A model generated the notes under the pieces. It saw only the letters and a program-made list of their open reading frames with translations. It searched no databases and was not told the DNA's origin. A program made the translations under genes and the position numbers. A stretch of DNA of 64,000 bases from CAWCDJ01 sp963778675 (lineage in GTDB: Bacteria > Acidobacteriota > Terriglobia > Bryobacterales > Bryobacteraceae), in NCBI GenBank assembly GCA_963778675.1, contig CAVZVI010000008.1, positions 372,001 to 436,000 of the forward strand. The letters are read 5' to 3'. Below are positions 8,811 through 17,853 of this stretch, piece by piece. Each line of letters begins with the position of its first letter. The stretch's first letter is position 1.

Positions 8811-9992
8811 TCAGACGCGCAGGAAAAGCTTCCGGCGGTACATCCAGTAGAGCACCAGCCAGTACACCAAAAGGACCGCCGCACCCCGCAGAAGAGGCTC
8901 GACGCCGGTGCCGAGGAACTGGAACGCGTGCGGCCCCAGATGAATGCGGAACGAATCGATCGTGAACTGTTCCCACAGGTGCGCGATCAGGTAGGCGGCA
9001 ATGGAGTTCATTCCGATCACCACCAGCGGGAATGCCCACTTGCGCCACAGCTTCACCTCGGTGAGCCAGCAGAAACCCGCCAGAAACAGGAAGCAGATTC
9101 CGCCGCTGAAGAGGGTCCAACTGGGAGTCCAGATGCGCTTGACGACCGGACAGACGCCGGTGAAGTGCAGCAGCAGCCCCGCGGCGATGCCGGCGGCGCC
9201 GCAAAGCAGGAAACGCTTCATCGGAATGCGCGGAGCCGCGGCGCGCAGCCACCGCCCGGCAAACAGCCCGAGGATCATCGTGCCGAGCGTCGGGATGAAG
9301 CTGAGCGTCAGGTATCCGCCGTCGTTCGCCACGTAGGGGGAGGTGCGCGGGAAGAGGTTCAGGAACCACTGATCGAACGCGTTCCCCAGGTTGAACTGCT
9401 TGTTCCAGTGCGCGGCGAAGCCGGTGTAGGCGCCGGGGCCGACGCCGGGATAGAGCGCCCAAGCCAGCCAGTATCCGAACAGGATCGCGCCCAGGGCGAT
9501 CCACTGCCAGCGCGGCGGCCGCCAGGCCAGCAGGAACAGGATCGGGTAGCCCAGCCCGATCTGCGTGAGCGTATCCTCGAAGGTGAAGTAGGTCTGCGAG
9601 CTGTGCGTGGACCGCAGGAAAATGCCGAGCGCGATCAGCACCAGCGAGCGCCATAGGGCGTGGGCGAAAAGCTTCCCGAAAGTGCCTCCCTGCGCGATCC
9701 GGCGGGCCATGGAGTACGGCAGAGCCACGCCCACCAGAAATGAGAATCCGGGCTGGATGGTGTCGTGCAGCGAACAGCCGGCCCAGGCGACGTGCGTCTG
9801 GTTGTAGGCCAGGAAGCCCCAGAACCAGTTGCCGGGGAATGCGCGGGCCACTCGCGAGAGCTGCAGGACTTCGGCCATCATCAGCAGCATGACCAGGCCC
9901 CGGTAGGTATCGATGGCAACGTTGCGAACGGCCGCTTGGGGAGCCGTGGTCGACGGCTTCGCCATCGCGGATGACTGGAGTGTGGCTTGCAA
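8811..9992 (-). CDS. DUF5009 / HGSNAT-like membrane acyltransferase
   Basis: 393 residues starting at TTG 9992; this start is supported by a perfect AGGAGG nine bases upstream (10002-10007), whereas the internal ATG at 9965 has none. About ten hydrophobic helices are visible. The opening RNVAIDTYRGLVMLLMM is the signature of the heparan-alpha-glucosaminide N-acetyltransferase/DUF5009/DUF1624 family (usually [AS]xDxxRGxxxxxM), followed by the periplasmic loop with WAGCSLHDTIQPGFSFLVG carrying the conserved His. Family knowledge: these proteins move an acetyl group across the membrane onto an amino sugar. It is transcribed divergently from the TonB-dependent receptor at 10188, so co-regulation in a glycan context is possible but not shown. 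Confidence 0.8.
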   Translation of the reverse strand: MQATLQSSAMAKPSTTAPQAAVRNVAIDTYRGLVMLLMMAEVLQLSRVARAFPGNWFWGFLAYNQTHVAWAGCSLHDTIQPGFSFLVGVALPYSMARRIAQGGTFGKLFAHALWRSLVLIALGIFLRSTHSSQTYFTFEDTLTQIGLGYPILFLLAWRPPRWQWIALGAILFGYWLAWALYPGVGPGAYTGFAAHWNKQFNLGNAFDQWFLNLFPRTSPYVANDGGYLTLSFIPTLGTMILGLFAGRWLRAAAPRIPMKRFLLCGAAGIAAGLLLHFTGVCPVVKRIWTPSWTLFSGGICFLFLAGFCWLTEVKLWRKWAFPLVVIGMNSIAAYLIAHLWEQFTIDSFRIHLGPHAFQFLGTGVEPLLRGAAVLLVYWLVLYWMYRRKLFLRV

Positions 9993-10018
9993 AGGTTTGC
10001 GCCTCCTGACCCTGCAGT

Positions 10019-10047
10019 ATAATCCTCCCTCCGGCGGTTGTTGTCAA
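10019..10047 (-). promoter_or_regulatory. promoter for DUF5009 gene
   Basis: On the minus strand TTGACA (10047-10042) and GATTAT (10024-10019) are separated by 17 bases. The predicted start near 10012 is followed directly by the AGGAGG ribosome site (10007-10002) and the TTG start at 9992, so spacing is consistent throughout. Confidence 0.55.
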
Positions 10048-10120
10048 TACTTTGCCGTATGGCCGTTACTGGCTTTTCCGTATTGTGATGCCGAGGGTTG
10101 AGCGATAAAGTGAACCCAAG

Positions 10121-10165
10121 ATTCCGGGCGGTGAAAGCGTTTTCGCTTTGGGAGTGACCCGGAAT
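10121..10165 (+). promoter_or_regulatory. nested inverted repeat with LacI-type operator-like core in receptor leader
   Basis: An outer 8-bp repeat ATTCCGGG (10121-10128) / CCCGGAAT (10158-10165) encloses a perfect inner repeat AAAGCG-TTTT-CGCTTT (10134-10149). The core TGAAAGCGTTTTCG (10132-10145) fits 13 of 14 positions of the LacI/CcpA-type operator consensus TGWAARCGYTWNCW. It lies just before the ribosome site AGGGGGA (10174-10180). It can be read as a DNA operator, as a folded mRNA leader, or both; the leader of the next paralogue (14009-14066) is built alike. Confidence 0.45.
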
Positions 10166-10187
10166 GAAATCGTAGGGGGATTTGATC

Positions 10188-13100
10188 TTGTCAACCAAGA
10201 CGTTGCGATTAGTGTGTCTTGCGGGGCTTTTATGCGCGGCGCTGCCGGCGCAGGAGTTCCGAGCCACCATCTCAGGTCACGTAGTCGATCCCACCGGTGC
10301 CGTCGTGCCCGGCGCCAAGATCGAGGCGACCAGTGTACAAACCGGTCAAACCACGAACGCCACATCTGACGCCGCGGGGGCGTATACGATACCGTTTCTC
10401 CGCCCCGGCAGTTACGACGTGACGGCCACGGCCACAGGATTCAAACAGTTCGTCAAGAAAGGCGTCATGCTCGAAGCCGCCAAGGTCGCAGGCGTCGACA
10501 TATCGCTCGAAGTCGGAGCATCCACGCAGAGCATCGAGGTCTCCGCAGGCGCGGTTATGCTCGAAACGCAGAGCGCCAGCCGCAGCGGTATCGTCAACAC
10601 GACGCAGGTCTCCGAACTGCCCCTGAATGCCCGCAACCCGTTCATGCTCGGCGCCATGATGTCCGGTGTGACCTTCAATGGAGCAGCGATCTGGCAGCGC
10701 CCGTTCGATAACGGCGCCATCGCCCAATGGTCCATCAATGGCGGCCGGGATTCGTCATCGGAATACTACCTCGATGGCGCCTCCAATGGCGGCCAAATGG
10801 GCAACAACAACATTGCCCTGGTGCCCAGTGTCGATGCCGTTCAGGAATTCAACGTCATGACCAACATCTACAACGCGGAGTATGGTCATACCGGCAGCGG
10901 CATCATGAACGTTGTTCTCAAGAGCGGCGGCAGCCAACACCATGGCGCCGCTTACGAGTTCATGCGCCGCACCCCCCTGGATGCGAACACCTTCCAGAAC
11001 AACGCCATTGGCAAGCCGAAGCCGACTCATTACCTGGACCAGTACGGCTTCGAAGCCGACGGGCCGGTCCTGGTTCCCCGACTGCTTCGCAAGGACGGCG
11101 CGGTCAAGCTGTTCTACATGGGCGCTCTGGAACTCTACCGCGAGGGCACGCCCAACCCGCTTAACGTTTCCTATCCGATGCCCGAAATGCGCACCGGGGA
11201 TTTCTCGAAACTGACCGATGCCAACGGGCTTCCGATCACCATTTACGATCCTTCCACGGCCACCTACGACGCCAACGGCAATACGGTGGCGGCCCGCCAG
11301 CCTTTCCCCGGAAATGTCATTCCGCAAAGCCGGATTAATCCCATCGCCGCCGCGGTCACCAAGTACATGCCGCTGCCCAACCGGGCATCTCCTCCCGGAT
11401 TCCGCTACGCCAACTCGGATTTGTCGATTCCCGACTATTTCGACAAAGACAAGTTCTACAACCTCGCCCTGAAGTTCGACTGGAACTTCGGCGACAAGCA
11501 CCGTGCCTACTTCCGGCACGCCTCGAACGACCGCACCGAAGACCGCGCCTCCAACGGCATCGATAACAAGCCCGGAACCGACGGCCAGCAGCCCTTCCAG
11601 CGCATCAACGACGCTTACGTGGTGGATTGGGTCGGAACCATCTCTCCGACCTTCATCCTGAACGCCCGAGCGTCGTTCAACCGCTTCATCGAAAAGGGCT
11701 TCGGCCGCGCCAATGAGGGCTTTGACCTCACCACTCTGGGAATCTCCAAGTCTCTGCTCAGCCAATTGCCCAGCCCGGTCTATTTCGGCCGCTGGGACTT
11801 CCAAGACGGCTACAACTCCTTGGGGCGCAGTCAGAGCAACAACTACACCAATACCTACGAAACCCAGTTCAGCGCCACGAAGGTGGCCGGGTCGCACACC
11901 ATCAAGGCCGGCGTCGATATGCGCCAGATCAACTATGAGCAGCAAAACACCGGCAACATCCTGCAGTTTAGGGGAGATACCACCTGGACGGCCAATGCCT
12001 GGACCAGTGCCAACCCCAACTCCGGCGATGGCTACGCTTCCTTCCTGCTGGGACTGGGTAGCGGCTCTTCCAACTATCCTCTGTTCCCCTGGTGGAAGCA
12101 GTTGTACGTTGCGCCCTATGTCAACGACGACTGGAAGGTCACGCGCCGCCTGTCGCTGCAGCTTGGTTTGCGCTGGGATTTCCTCTCGCCCCAGTACGAA
12201 AAGTGGGCGCGCCAGACCGCGTGGTTCGATCCGAATGTGGCCAGCCCCGTCGCGAGCGCCGTGGCGGCCAACGTAGCCGCGCTCGGGTCGTCGATTCCTG
12301 CCTCTGTGGCGCCAATCTACGCCGGCATGGCTAACCTGAAGGGCGGCCTCACCTTCGCCGGTGTAGGTGGCCTCGGTCATAACCCTTTCCCCTGGGACAA
12401 AAACAACATCCAGCCGCGTGTCGGATTCGCTTACCAGCTCAGGGATAAACTGGTGCTGCGTGGGGGCTTCGGCGAATACATCTCGAACCCCAACAACAAC
12501 TACCAGCAGACTAGCGGCTTCAGCACCAGCACTGACATCGTGAACTCCCTGGACGGCGGCCGGACTCCCATCGCCAATATCCTCTCCAATCCCTACCCGA
12601 CCGGCATTCAGGTCCCGACTGGTTCTTCACTCGGCGCGGCCACGTTCGTCGGCAAGAACCCGAACTGGTTCGATCCGGGCTTTGTGGATCCCAGCGTGTG
12701 GCAGTTTTCGATCGGTTTTCAGTACCAGACGACCGCGGACTCCACCCTGGACGTGTCCTACGTCGGCAGCCGCAGCTATAACCTGAACATGCAGGCCGAC
12801 TATAACATTCCCAGCCTCGCTGTGCGGAAAAGCTGCAACCTTTTGGAAGGCGGCAACCCCTCGGTCTGCAAAGCCAGCTACCCCAACCCCTTCAAGGGCA
12901 TCCCGGCTTTCAACGGGACCAGTTACTATACCGCCAACACGATCAGCTACTCGGATCTGGTCCGCCCGTTCCCGCAGTTCCCGGGCTTGCTCGAGCAGTA
13001 CGGGCGGAACGATTCGTGGATCACGTACAACTCGCTCCAGATCAACTACAACTGGCGCACGCGCAGGGGCCTAAACCTGATTGCCAACTACACCCTCGCC

Positions 13101-13883
13101 AAACAAATCGAGGAGTGGGGCTTGAACGATCCCTACACCAATACCTACCAGGACGGCCCGTATTACCTGGACCGCCCGCAGACCGTCAAGATCAACGCCG
13201 TCTACGATCTGCCGTTCGGCACCGGCCAGCATTTCGGCTCAGGGACACACGGCTTCCTCAACCGGCTGATCTCAGGCTGGGAGTGGAGCAATACCTTTAC
13301 CTGGGGGCTCAGCGGCTATCCGGCGAATCTGCCGGGCCTGAGCGCCGGCTCGAGCAGCACCTGCTGCAATGCGATCATCCTCAAGGATCCCCGCGATCCG
13401 GTGAAGGATGCCGGCGGCAACTTCGTCGGCGGATACGACGGTACGGTCAACTGGAAGGCTTACCAGGTCCGTGAATGGAACCCCTGCGTCCTCAAGCAAT
13501 ACGACGACGGGCACATCGCCCCGACGCCGGCCAGCCTCGGCCTTGGCTGCGGGACGGACTTCAGCAACAACTGGGGTAATTACGCCTGGCTGGAAACAGC
13601 CAGTTACGCTCCACGCTACACGCCGTACCGTTCCGGAAATATCCGGGTGAATGCGCCGATCTACCTCGACGCGTCGATGCTGAAGAGGACCAGAATCAAC
13701 GAGAGGCTGTCCTTCCAGGTCGGGTTCGAAGCATTCAATATCCTCAACCACAACTACTTCGGCCGGGATAATATCAGCACCAGCCTAGAAAGCACGAACT
13801 TCGGCTCCGTCATTCCGGCCACCGTATCCACTCAGAACATACTGCCGAGGCAGATCCAGGTCCGCTTCAAGTTCTTCTGGTAG
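10188..13883 (+). CDS. TonB-dependent receptor, Oar-like (tandem copy 1)
   Basis: 1231 residues. I start at TTG 10188 because AGGGGGA ends seven bases upstream; the in-frame TTG at 10182 is too close. Order: signal peptide (MSTKTLRLVCLAGLLCAALPAQ), a carboxypeptidase-regulatory/CnaB-like domain at ~22-115 (TISGHVVDPTGAVVPGA, GAYTIPFLRPGSYDVTATATG), plug at ~120-260 with SGIMNVVLKSGG near its end, then the barrel ending RFKFFW with a terminal aromatic. Length and order match the Oar-like receptors that Acidobacteriota carry in large numbers. It is a close tandem paralogue of the next gene; an extra SSSTCC-containing loop near 13348 is absent from the paralogue. The ligand is unknown; a LacI-type site upstream suggests a sugar-related signal (inference). 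Confidence 0.93.
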   Translation: MSTKTLRLVCLAGLLCAALPAQEFRATISGHVVDPTGAVVPGAKIEATSVQTGQTTNATSDAAGAYTIPFLRPGSYDVTATATGFKQFVKKGVMLEAAKVAGVDISLEVGASTQSIEVSAGAVMLETQSASRSGIVNTTQVSELPLNARNPFMLGAMMSGVTFNGAAIWQRPFDNGAIAQWSINGGRDSSSEYYLDGASNGGQMGNNNIALVPSVDAVQEFNVMTNIYNAEYGHTGSGIMNVVLKSGGSQHHGAAYEFMRRTPLDANTFQNNAIGKPKPTHYLDQYGFEADGPVLVPRLLRKDGAVKLFYMGALELYREGTPNPLNVSYPMPEMRTGDFSKLTDANGLPITIYDPSTATYDANGNTVAARQPFPGNVIPQSRINPIAAAVTKYMPLPNRASPPGFRYANSDLSIPDYFDKDKFYNLALKFDWNFGDKHRAYFRHASNDRTEDRASNGIDNKPGTDGQQPFQRINDAYVVDWVGTISPTFILNARASFNRFIEKGFGRANEGFDLTTLGISKSLLSQLPSPVYFGRWDFQDGYNSLGRSQSNNYTNTYETQFSATKVAGSHTIKAGVDMRQINYEQQNTGNILQFRGDTTWTANAWTSANPNSGDGYASFLLGLGSGSSNYPLFPWWKQLYVAPYVNDDWKVTRRLSLQLGLRWDFLSPQYEKWARQTAWFDPNVASPVASAVAANVAALGSSIPASVAPIYAGMANLKGGLTFAGVGGLGHNPFPWDKNNIQPRVGFAYQLRDKLVLRGGFGEYISNPNNNYQQTSGFSTSTDIVNSLDGGRTPIANILSNPYPTGIQVPTGSSLGAATFVGKNPNWFDPGFVDPSVWQFSIGFQYQTTADSTLDVSYVGSRSYNLNMQADYNIPSLAVRKSCNLLEGGNPSVCKASYPNPFKGIPAFNGTSYYTANTISYSDLVRPFPQFPGLLEQYGRNDSWITYNSLQINYNWRTRRGLNLIANYTLAKQIEEWGLNDPYTNTYQDGPYYLDRPQTVKINAVYDLPFGTGQHFGSGTHGFLNRLISGWEWSNTFTWGLSGYPANLPGLSAGSSSTCCNAIILKDPRDPVKDAGGNFVGGYDGTVNWKAYQVREWNPCVLKQYDDGHIAPTPASLGLGCGTDFSNNWGNYAWLETASYAPRYTPYRSGNIRVNAPIYLDASMLKRTRINERLSFQVGFEAFNILNHNYFGRDNISTSLESTNFGSVIPATVSTQNILPRQIQVRFKFFW

Positions 13884-13910
13884 AGCCAGACGGCAAAACC
13901 CGGCAATCCC

Positions 13911-13943
13911 AAGGGCGGCCCGACCCCGGACCGCCCTTTCTTA
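13911..13943 (+). terminator. intrinsic terminator between tandem receptors
   Basis: AAGGGCGGCC-cgacccc-GGACCGCCCTT forms a ~10-bp GC-rich stem with one imperfect pair, followed by TCTT. It ends transcription of copy 1 before the promoter of copy 2. Confidence 0.65.
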
Positions 13944-13972
13944 TTCCGCATTCATTTCAAATCGCATCCCAT

Positions 13973-14000
13973 TGCATGGAACCGTGCCTCGGGCTATAGT
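13973..14000 (+). promoter_or_regulatory. promoter for tandem receptor copy 2
   Basis: TTGCAT (13973-13978) and TATAGT (13995-14000) are 16 bases apart. The same -35 sequence and the same 16-base spacing occur in the promoter of the third receptor gene (22745-22772). Confidence 0.55.
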
Positions 14001-14008
14001 ATAGCGGT

Positions 14009-14066
14009 ATTTCGGAAAATGAGACCGCTTTCACCCGATCAGGGGCGGGGCGCGATTTCCCGAAAT
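14009..14066 (+). promoter_or_regulatory. nested inverted repeat with LacI-type operator-like core, copy 2 leader
   Basis: Outer arms ATTTCGG (14009-14015) and CCGAAAT (14060-14066) are a perfect 7-bp repeat. Inside are TGAGACCGCTTTCA (14020-14033), which fits 12 of 14 positions of the LacI-type consensus, and a second possible stem CCGC/GCGG (14025-14028 with 14044-14047). It starts nine bases after the -10 box, a position suited to repression by roadblock or to an mRNA leader structure. Compared with the copy 1 leader, the fourth pair of the outer stem changes from C-G to T-A, so pairing is kept. Confidence 0.4.
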
Positions 14067-14092
14067 TCGATTGCGAAAAGGGGGTCTTTAAC

Positions 14093-17000
14093 TTGCGAAC
14101 CAGGTTGTTTTGGGTGATTTCTCTCTTGGTATTCTTCTGCGCCGCGCTGACGGCCCAGGAGTTTCGCTCCACGATCTCGGGCCACGTGGTGGACTCGAGC
14201 GGCGGCGCGGTGCCCGGGGCGAAGATCGAGGCGATCAATCAAGGCACGAACGAAACGACGCCGGCTACGAGCGACGCGTCCGGTGCCTATACCATCCCGC
14301 TGTTGCGGCCGGGCAACTACAAGGTGACAGCCACGGCGCCCGGCTTCAAGACGTTCGTCAATGCGGGAGTGGTCATCGAGGCGGCGCGCGCCATGGGCCT
14401 CGATATTACCTTAGAGGTCGGCGCGGTCTCCGAGAGCGTGGAAGTGACCGCGGAGGCTCTCGCGCTCGAAACGCAGAGCGCTACGCGCAGCGGTATCGTT
14501 ACGGAAAAGCAAGTGGCCGAAATGCCGCTGAACGCCCGGAATCCCTTCATGCTGGGAGTCATGATGTCGGGCGTCAACTTCAACGGAGCGGCCATCTGGC
14601 AGCGCCCGTTCGACAACGGCGCGATCGCGCAGTGGTCGATCAACGGCGGACGCGACTCGTCGTCCGAATATACCCTTGACGGCGCTTCCAACGATGGGCA
14701 GATGGGCAGCAACAATATCGCCTATGTGCCGACCGTGGATGCGGTGCAAGAGTTCAACGTGATGGCCAACATCTATAACGCCGAATATGGCCACACCGGC
14801 AGCGGCATCATGAACGTTGTGCTCAAGAGCGGCAGCAACCAGCATCATGGAACCGCCTACGAGTTCATGCGCCGCACGCAATTGGATGCCAACACCTTCC
14901 AGAACAACGCGATTGCGGCTTCGGCATCGAACCCCACCGGCGGGGCGCCGCGTCCGAATCATTACCTCGATCAATACGGCTTCGAAGTCGACGGCCCGGT
15001 GCTGATCCCGAAACTGCTCAAGAAGGACGCGGCGGTGAAACTGTTCTATATGGGCGCGTTTGAGAACTATCGCGAAGGCACGCCCAACCCGCTGATCGTC
15101 TCCTGGCCGCAACCGGAGATGCGCACCGGCGACTTCTCCAAGCTGACCAATCAAAACGGCCAGGCGATCACGATCTACGACCCGTTCACCGCATCCTACG
15201 ATGCGAGCGGGAACACAGTGAATGCCCGTACGCCGTTCCCCGGGAACGTCATCCCGCAGAGCCGCATCAACCCGATTGCCGCGGCCGTGACCAAGTACAT
15301 GCCGCTGCCGAACCGGGCCTCTCCGCCGAACGCCCGGTATGGGACGCAAGACCTGTACCTGCCGTCCTATTTCGATAAGGACAAGTTCTACAACCTGATC
15401 ATGAAATTCGACTGGAACTTCGGCGACAGGAACCGGGCTTACTTCCGGCATGCGTCAAACGACCGTACCGAAGATCGCGCTTCGAACGGAATCGATAACA
15501 AGCCGGGAACCGATGGCCAGCAGCCTTTCCAGCGCATCAACGACGCGTATGTGGCGGACTGGGTTGGGACGGTCTCTCCGACCTTCATCCTGAACGCGCG
15601 TGTTTCCTACAACCGCTTCATCGAGAAGGGCTACGGGGCCGCCAACACGAACTTCGACCTGACCAGCCTGGGCATTTCGAACTCGCTGCTCAGCCAGCTT
15701 CCCAGCCCTGTGTATTTCGGCCGGTGGGATTTCGAGAACTATAACTCGCTCGGCCGCAGCCAGAGCAACAACTTCACGAATACCTACCAGTTGATGTTCA
15801 ACGGCACCAAGGTTGCGGGATCGCACACCCTCAAGGCGGGTATCGATGTACGGCAGATCAACTACGAAATCCAGAACACCGGGAACATTCTGAATTTCAC
15901 CGGCAGGTCCACGTGGACGCAGGATAAGTGGACCAGCGCCAACTCCAACACGGGTGACGGCTACGCGTCGTTCCTCCTGGGAATCGCGGGCGGTTCGGTT
16001 GACAATTTCAGCAGTTCCAACTATCCGCTGTTCCCCTGGTGGAAGGAGATGTACTATGCTCCTTACCTGACCGACGACTGGAAGGTTTCCCGGCGCCTGA
16101 CGCTCAACCTGGGCGTCCGTTGGGACCTGCTCACTCCCCAATACGAAAAGTGGAATCGCGAGAACGGCGCATTCAATCCGACGGTAGCCAGCCCGATCGC
16201 ATCGCAGGTGGCTGCCAATGTAGCAGCTCTCGGCTCCCAGATTCCGGCTTCTCTGCAGTCGCTCTATGCCGGCCTGGCCAATCTCAAGGGCGGCATCACG
16301 TTTGCCGGAGTTGGCGGCGTCGGCAGCACCCCGTGGCCGCTCGATAAGAACAATATCCAGCCGCGCGTCGGAATCGCCTACCAGATCAATGACAAACTGG
16401 TGTTGCGCAGCGGGTTCGGCGAGTACTTTTCGGACCCGACCAACGACTACCAGCAGACCAATGGATTCAGCACCAGCACCAGCGTGGTGAATTCGAATGA
16501 CGGCGGCCGCACGCCCATCGCCAATGTTCTGTCGAACCCATTTCCAACCGGCGTCCAGGTTCCGACCGGCTCTTCGCTCGGTGCGGCGACCTTCCTGGGA
16601 AAAAATCCAAGCTGGTTCGATTCGGGGTTCGTGCTGCCCAGCGTATGGCAGTTCTCGGTGGGCTTCCAGTACCAGGTCACGCCGAACTCGATGCTCGACG
16701 TCTCCTACGTCGGCAGCCGCAGCTACAACCTGAACATGAGCGCCGCCTACAACATTCCGACTCTGGCGGTGCGCAAGACCTGCAACCTGCTGGAAGGCGG
16801 GCTCCCTGCGAACTGCGACGCCAATGTACCGAACCCGTTCAAAGGCATCGCAGCGTTCAATGGAACCAGCTACTATACGGCGAACAGCATCTCCCTCTAC
16901 AACCTTTCCCGTCCGTTCCCGCAGTTCAGCGGAGACCTGACGCAGCTTGGCCGGAACGATTCGTGGATCAAGTACAACTCGCTCCAGATCAACTACAACT

Positions 17001-17776
17001 TGCGGACCCGGGGCGGTTTCACCCTGCTTGCGAACTACACGCTCTCCAAGCAGATCGAGGAGTGGGGCCTCAACGATCCGTTCACCAATACCTACCAGGA
17101 CGGGCCGTATTACCTGGACCGCCCGCAGATCATCAAGATCACCCCGATCTGGGATTTGCCGTTCGGTAAAGGTAAACGCTTTGGCGGCAATGCGCATGGT
17201 TTGGCTGACCGGCTGATTTCGGGCTGGGAAGTGACGGGATTCATTCTGGATCCCCTGTCCGGATATCCCGCCAACCTGCCGAGCAACGCCATCATTCTGA
17301 AAGATCCGCGGACGCCCGGCGGCGGTTTCACCGGCGACGTGAACTGGAAGGGCTACGTGGTTCGCGAATGGAACCCCTGCGTCTTGCGCCAGTTCAACGA
17401 CGGTTCCATCGCGCCGACACCGAACAGCCTTTCGCTCGGCTGCGGCACTGACTGGAGCAACAACTGGGGCAACTATGCCTGGCTCGAGACTGCCAGTTAC
17501 GCCCCCCGCTATACCCCGTATCGCTCAGGCAATATCCGCGTTCATCACGCCGTGCAGATGGATATGTCGATCCTCAAGACCACGAGGATCAACGAGCGGA
17601 TGAGGTTCCAGTTCGGGTTCGAGGCCTTCAACGTCATGAACCACAACTATTTCGGCCGCGATAACCTCAACACCGATCCCAATAACATCAATTTCGGCGG
17701 CGTGGTCCCGTCCACGGTATCGACGCAGAACATTCTGCCGAGGCAGATCCAGGTCCGCCTTAAATTCTTCTGGTAG
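14093..17776 (+). CDS. TonB-dependent receptor, Oar-like (tandem copy 2)
   Basis: 1227 residues starting at TTG 14093, preceded by AAGGGGGT at 7-8 bases. Signal peptide MRTRLFWVISLLVFFCAALTAQ; regulatory-like domain (TISGHVVDSSGGAVPGA ... TIPLLRPGNYKVTATAPG); plug containing IAQWSINGGRDSSSEY and SGIMNVVLKSGS; barrel ending RLKFFW. By eye it is very similar along its whole length to copy 1, including the ends of plug and barrel. Differences include an insertion in copy 2 (AASASNPTGGAP region near 14930) and loss of the Cys-containing loop near 17285. Differences concentrate in likely external loops, as expected if the copies bind related but different ligands. Promoter, leader repeat and terminator arrangement indicate independent transcription from copy 1. 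Confidence 0.93.
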   Translation: MRTRLFWVISLLVFFCAALTAQEFRSTISGHVVDSSGGAVPGAKIEAINQGTNETTPATSDASGAYTIPLLRPGNYKVTATAPGFKTFVNAGVVIEAARAMGLDITLEVGAVSESVEVTAEALALETQSATRSGIVTEKQVAEMPLNARNPFMLGVMMSGVNFNGAAIWQRPFDNGAIAQWSINGGRDSSSEYTLDGASNDGQMGSNNIAYVPTVDAVQEFNVMANIYNAEYGHTGSGIMNVVLKSGSNQHHGTAYEFMRRTQLDANTFQNNAIAASASNPTGGAPRPNHYLDQYGFEVDGPVLIPKLLKKDAAVKLFYMGAFENYREGTPNPLIVSWPQPEMRTGDFSKLTNQNGQAITIYDPFTASYDASGNTVNARTPFPGNVIPQSRINPIAAAVTKYMPLPNRASPPNARYGTQDLYLPSYFDKDKFYNLIMKFDWNFGDRNRAYFRHASNDRTEDRASNGIDNKPGTDGQQPFQRINDAYVADWVGTVSPTFILNARVSYNRFIEKGYGAANTNFDLTSLGISNSLLSQLPSPVYFGRWDFENYNSLGRSQSNNFTNTYQLMFNGTKVAGSHTLKAGIDVRQINYEIQNTGNILNFTGRSTWTQDKWTSANSNTGDGYASFLLGIAGGSVDNFSSSNYPLFPWWKEMYYAPYLTDDWKVSRRLTLNLGVRWDLLTPQYEKWNRENGAFNPTVASPIASQVAANVAALGSQIPASLQSLYAGLANLKGGITFAGVGGVGSTPWPLDKNNIQPRVGIAYQINDKLVLRSGFGEYFSDPTNDYQQTNGFSTSTSVVNSNDGGRTPIANVLSNPFPTGVQVPTGSSLGAATFLGKNPSWFDSGFVLPSVWQFSVGFQYQVTPNSMLDVSYVGSRSYNLNMSAAYNIPTLAVRKTCNLLEGGLPANCDANVPNPFKGIAAFNGTSYYTANSISLYNLSRPFPQFSGDLTQLGRNDSWIKYNSLQINYNLRTRGGFTLLANYTLSKQIEEWGLNDPFTNTYQDGPYYLDRPQIIKITPIWDLPFGKGKRFGGNAHGLADRLISGWEVTGFILDPLSGYPANLPSNAIILKDPRTPGGGFTGDVNWKGYVVREWNPCVLRQFNDGSIAPTPNSLSLGCGTDWSNNWGNYAWLETASYAPRYTPYRSGNIRVHHAVQMDMSILKTTRINERMRFQFGFEAFNVMNHNYFGRDNLNTDPNNINFGGVVPSTVSTQNILPRQIQVRLKFFW

Positions 17777-17783
17777 GATAAGC

Positions 17784-17812
17784 CTCCCGGCCTGTCCAAG
17801 GCAGGCCGGGAG
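17784..17812. repeat. dispersed GGCC palindrome / bidirectional terminator (copy 1)
   Basis: CTCCCGGCCTG and CAGGCCGGGAG pair perfectly over 11 bp around TCCAAGG. It lies between convergent genes, so it can terminate from both sides. It shares the CAGGCC/GGCCTG core with the palindromes at 17832, 26369 and 35027. Confidence 0.55.
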
Positions 17813-17831
17813 TCATATCAAGCTTCCAAAT

Positions 17832-17853
17832 GGACAGGCCGGAAGGCCTGTCC
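17832..17853. repeat. dispersed GGCC palindrome (copy 2)
   Basis: GGACAGGCC-GGAA-GGCCTGTCC, 9-bp perfect arms with a four-base loop, ending on the stop codon of the minus-strand TPR/propeller gene. Same core as the other palindromes. Confidence 0.55.

Noticed and set aside
17777..17852. Small RNA gene between the convergent receptor and propeller genes
   Set aside because: The two hairpins are explained as GGCC palindromes/terminators; no promoter is visible.
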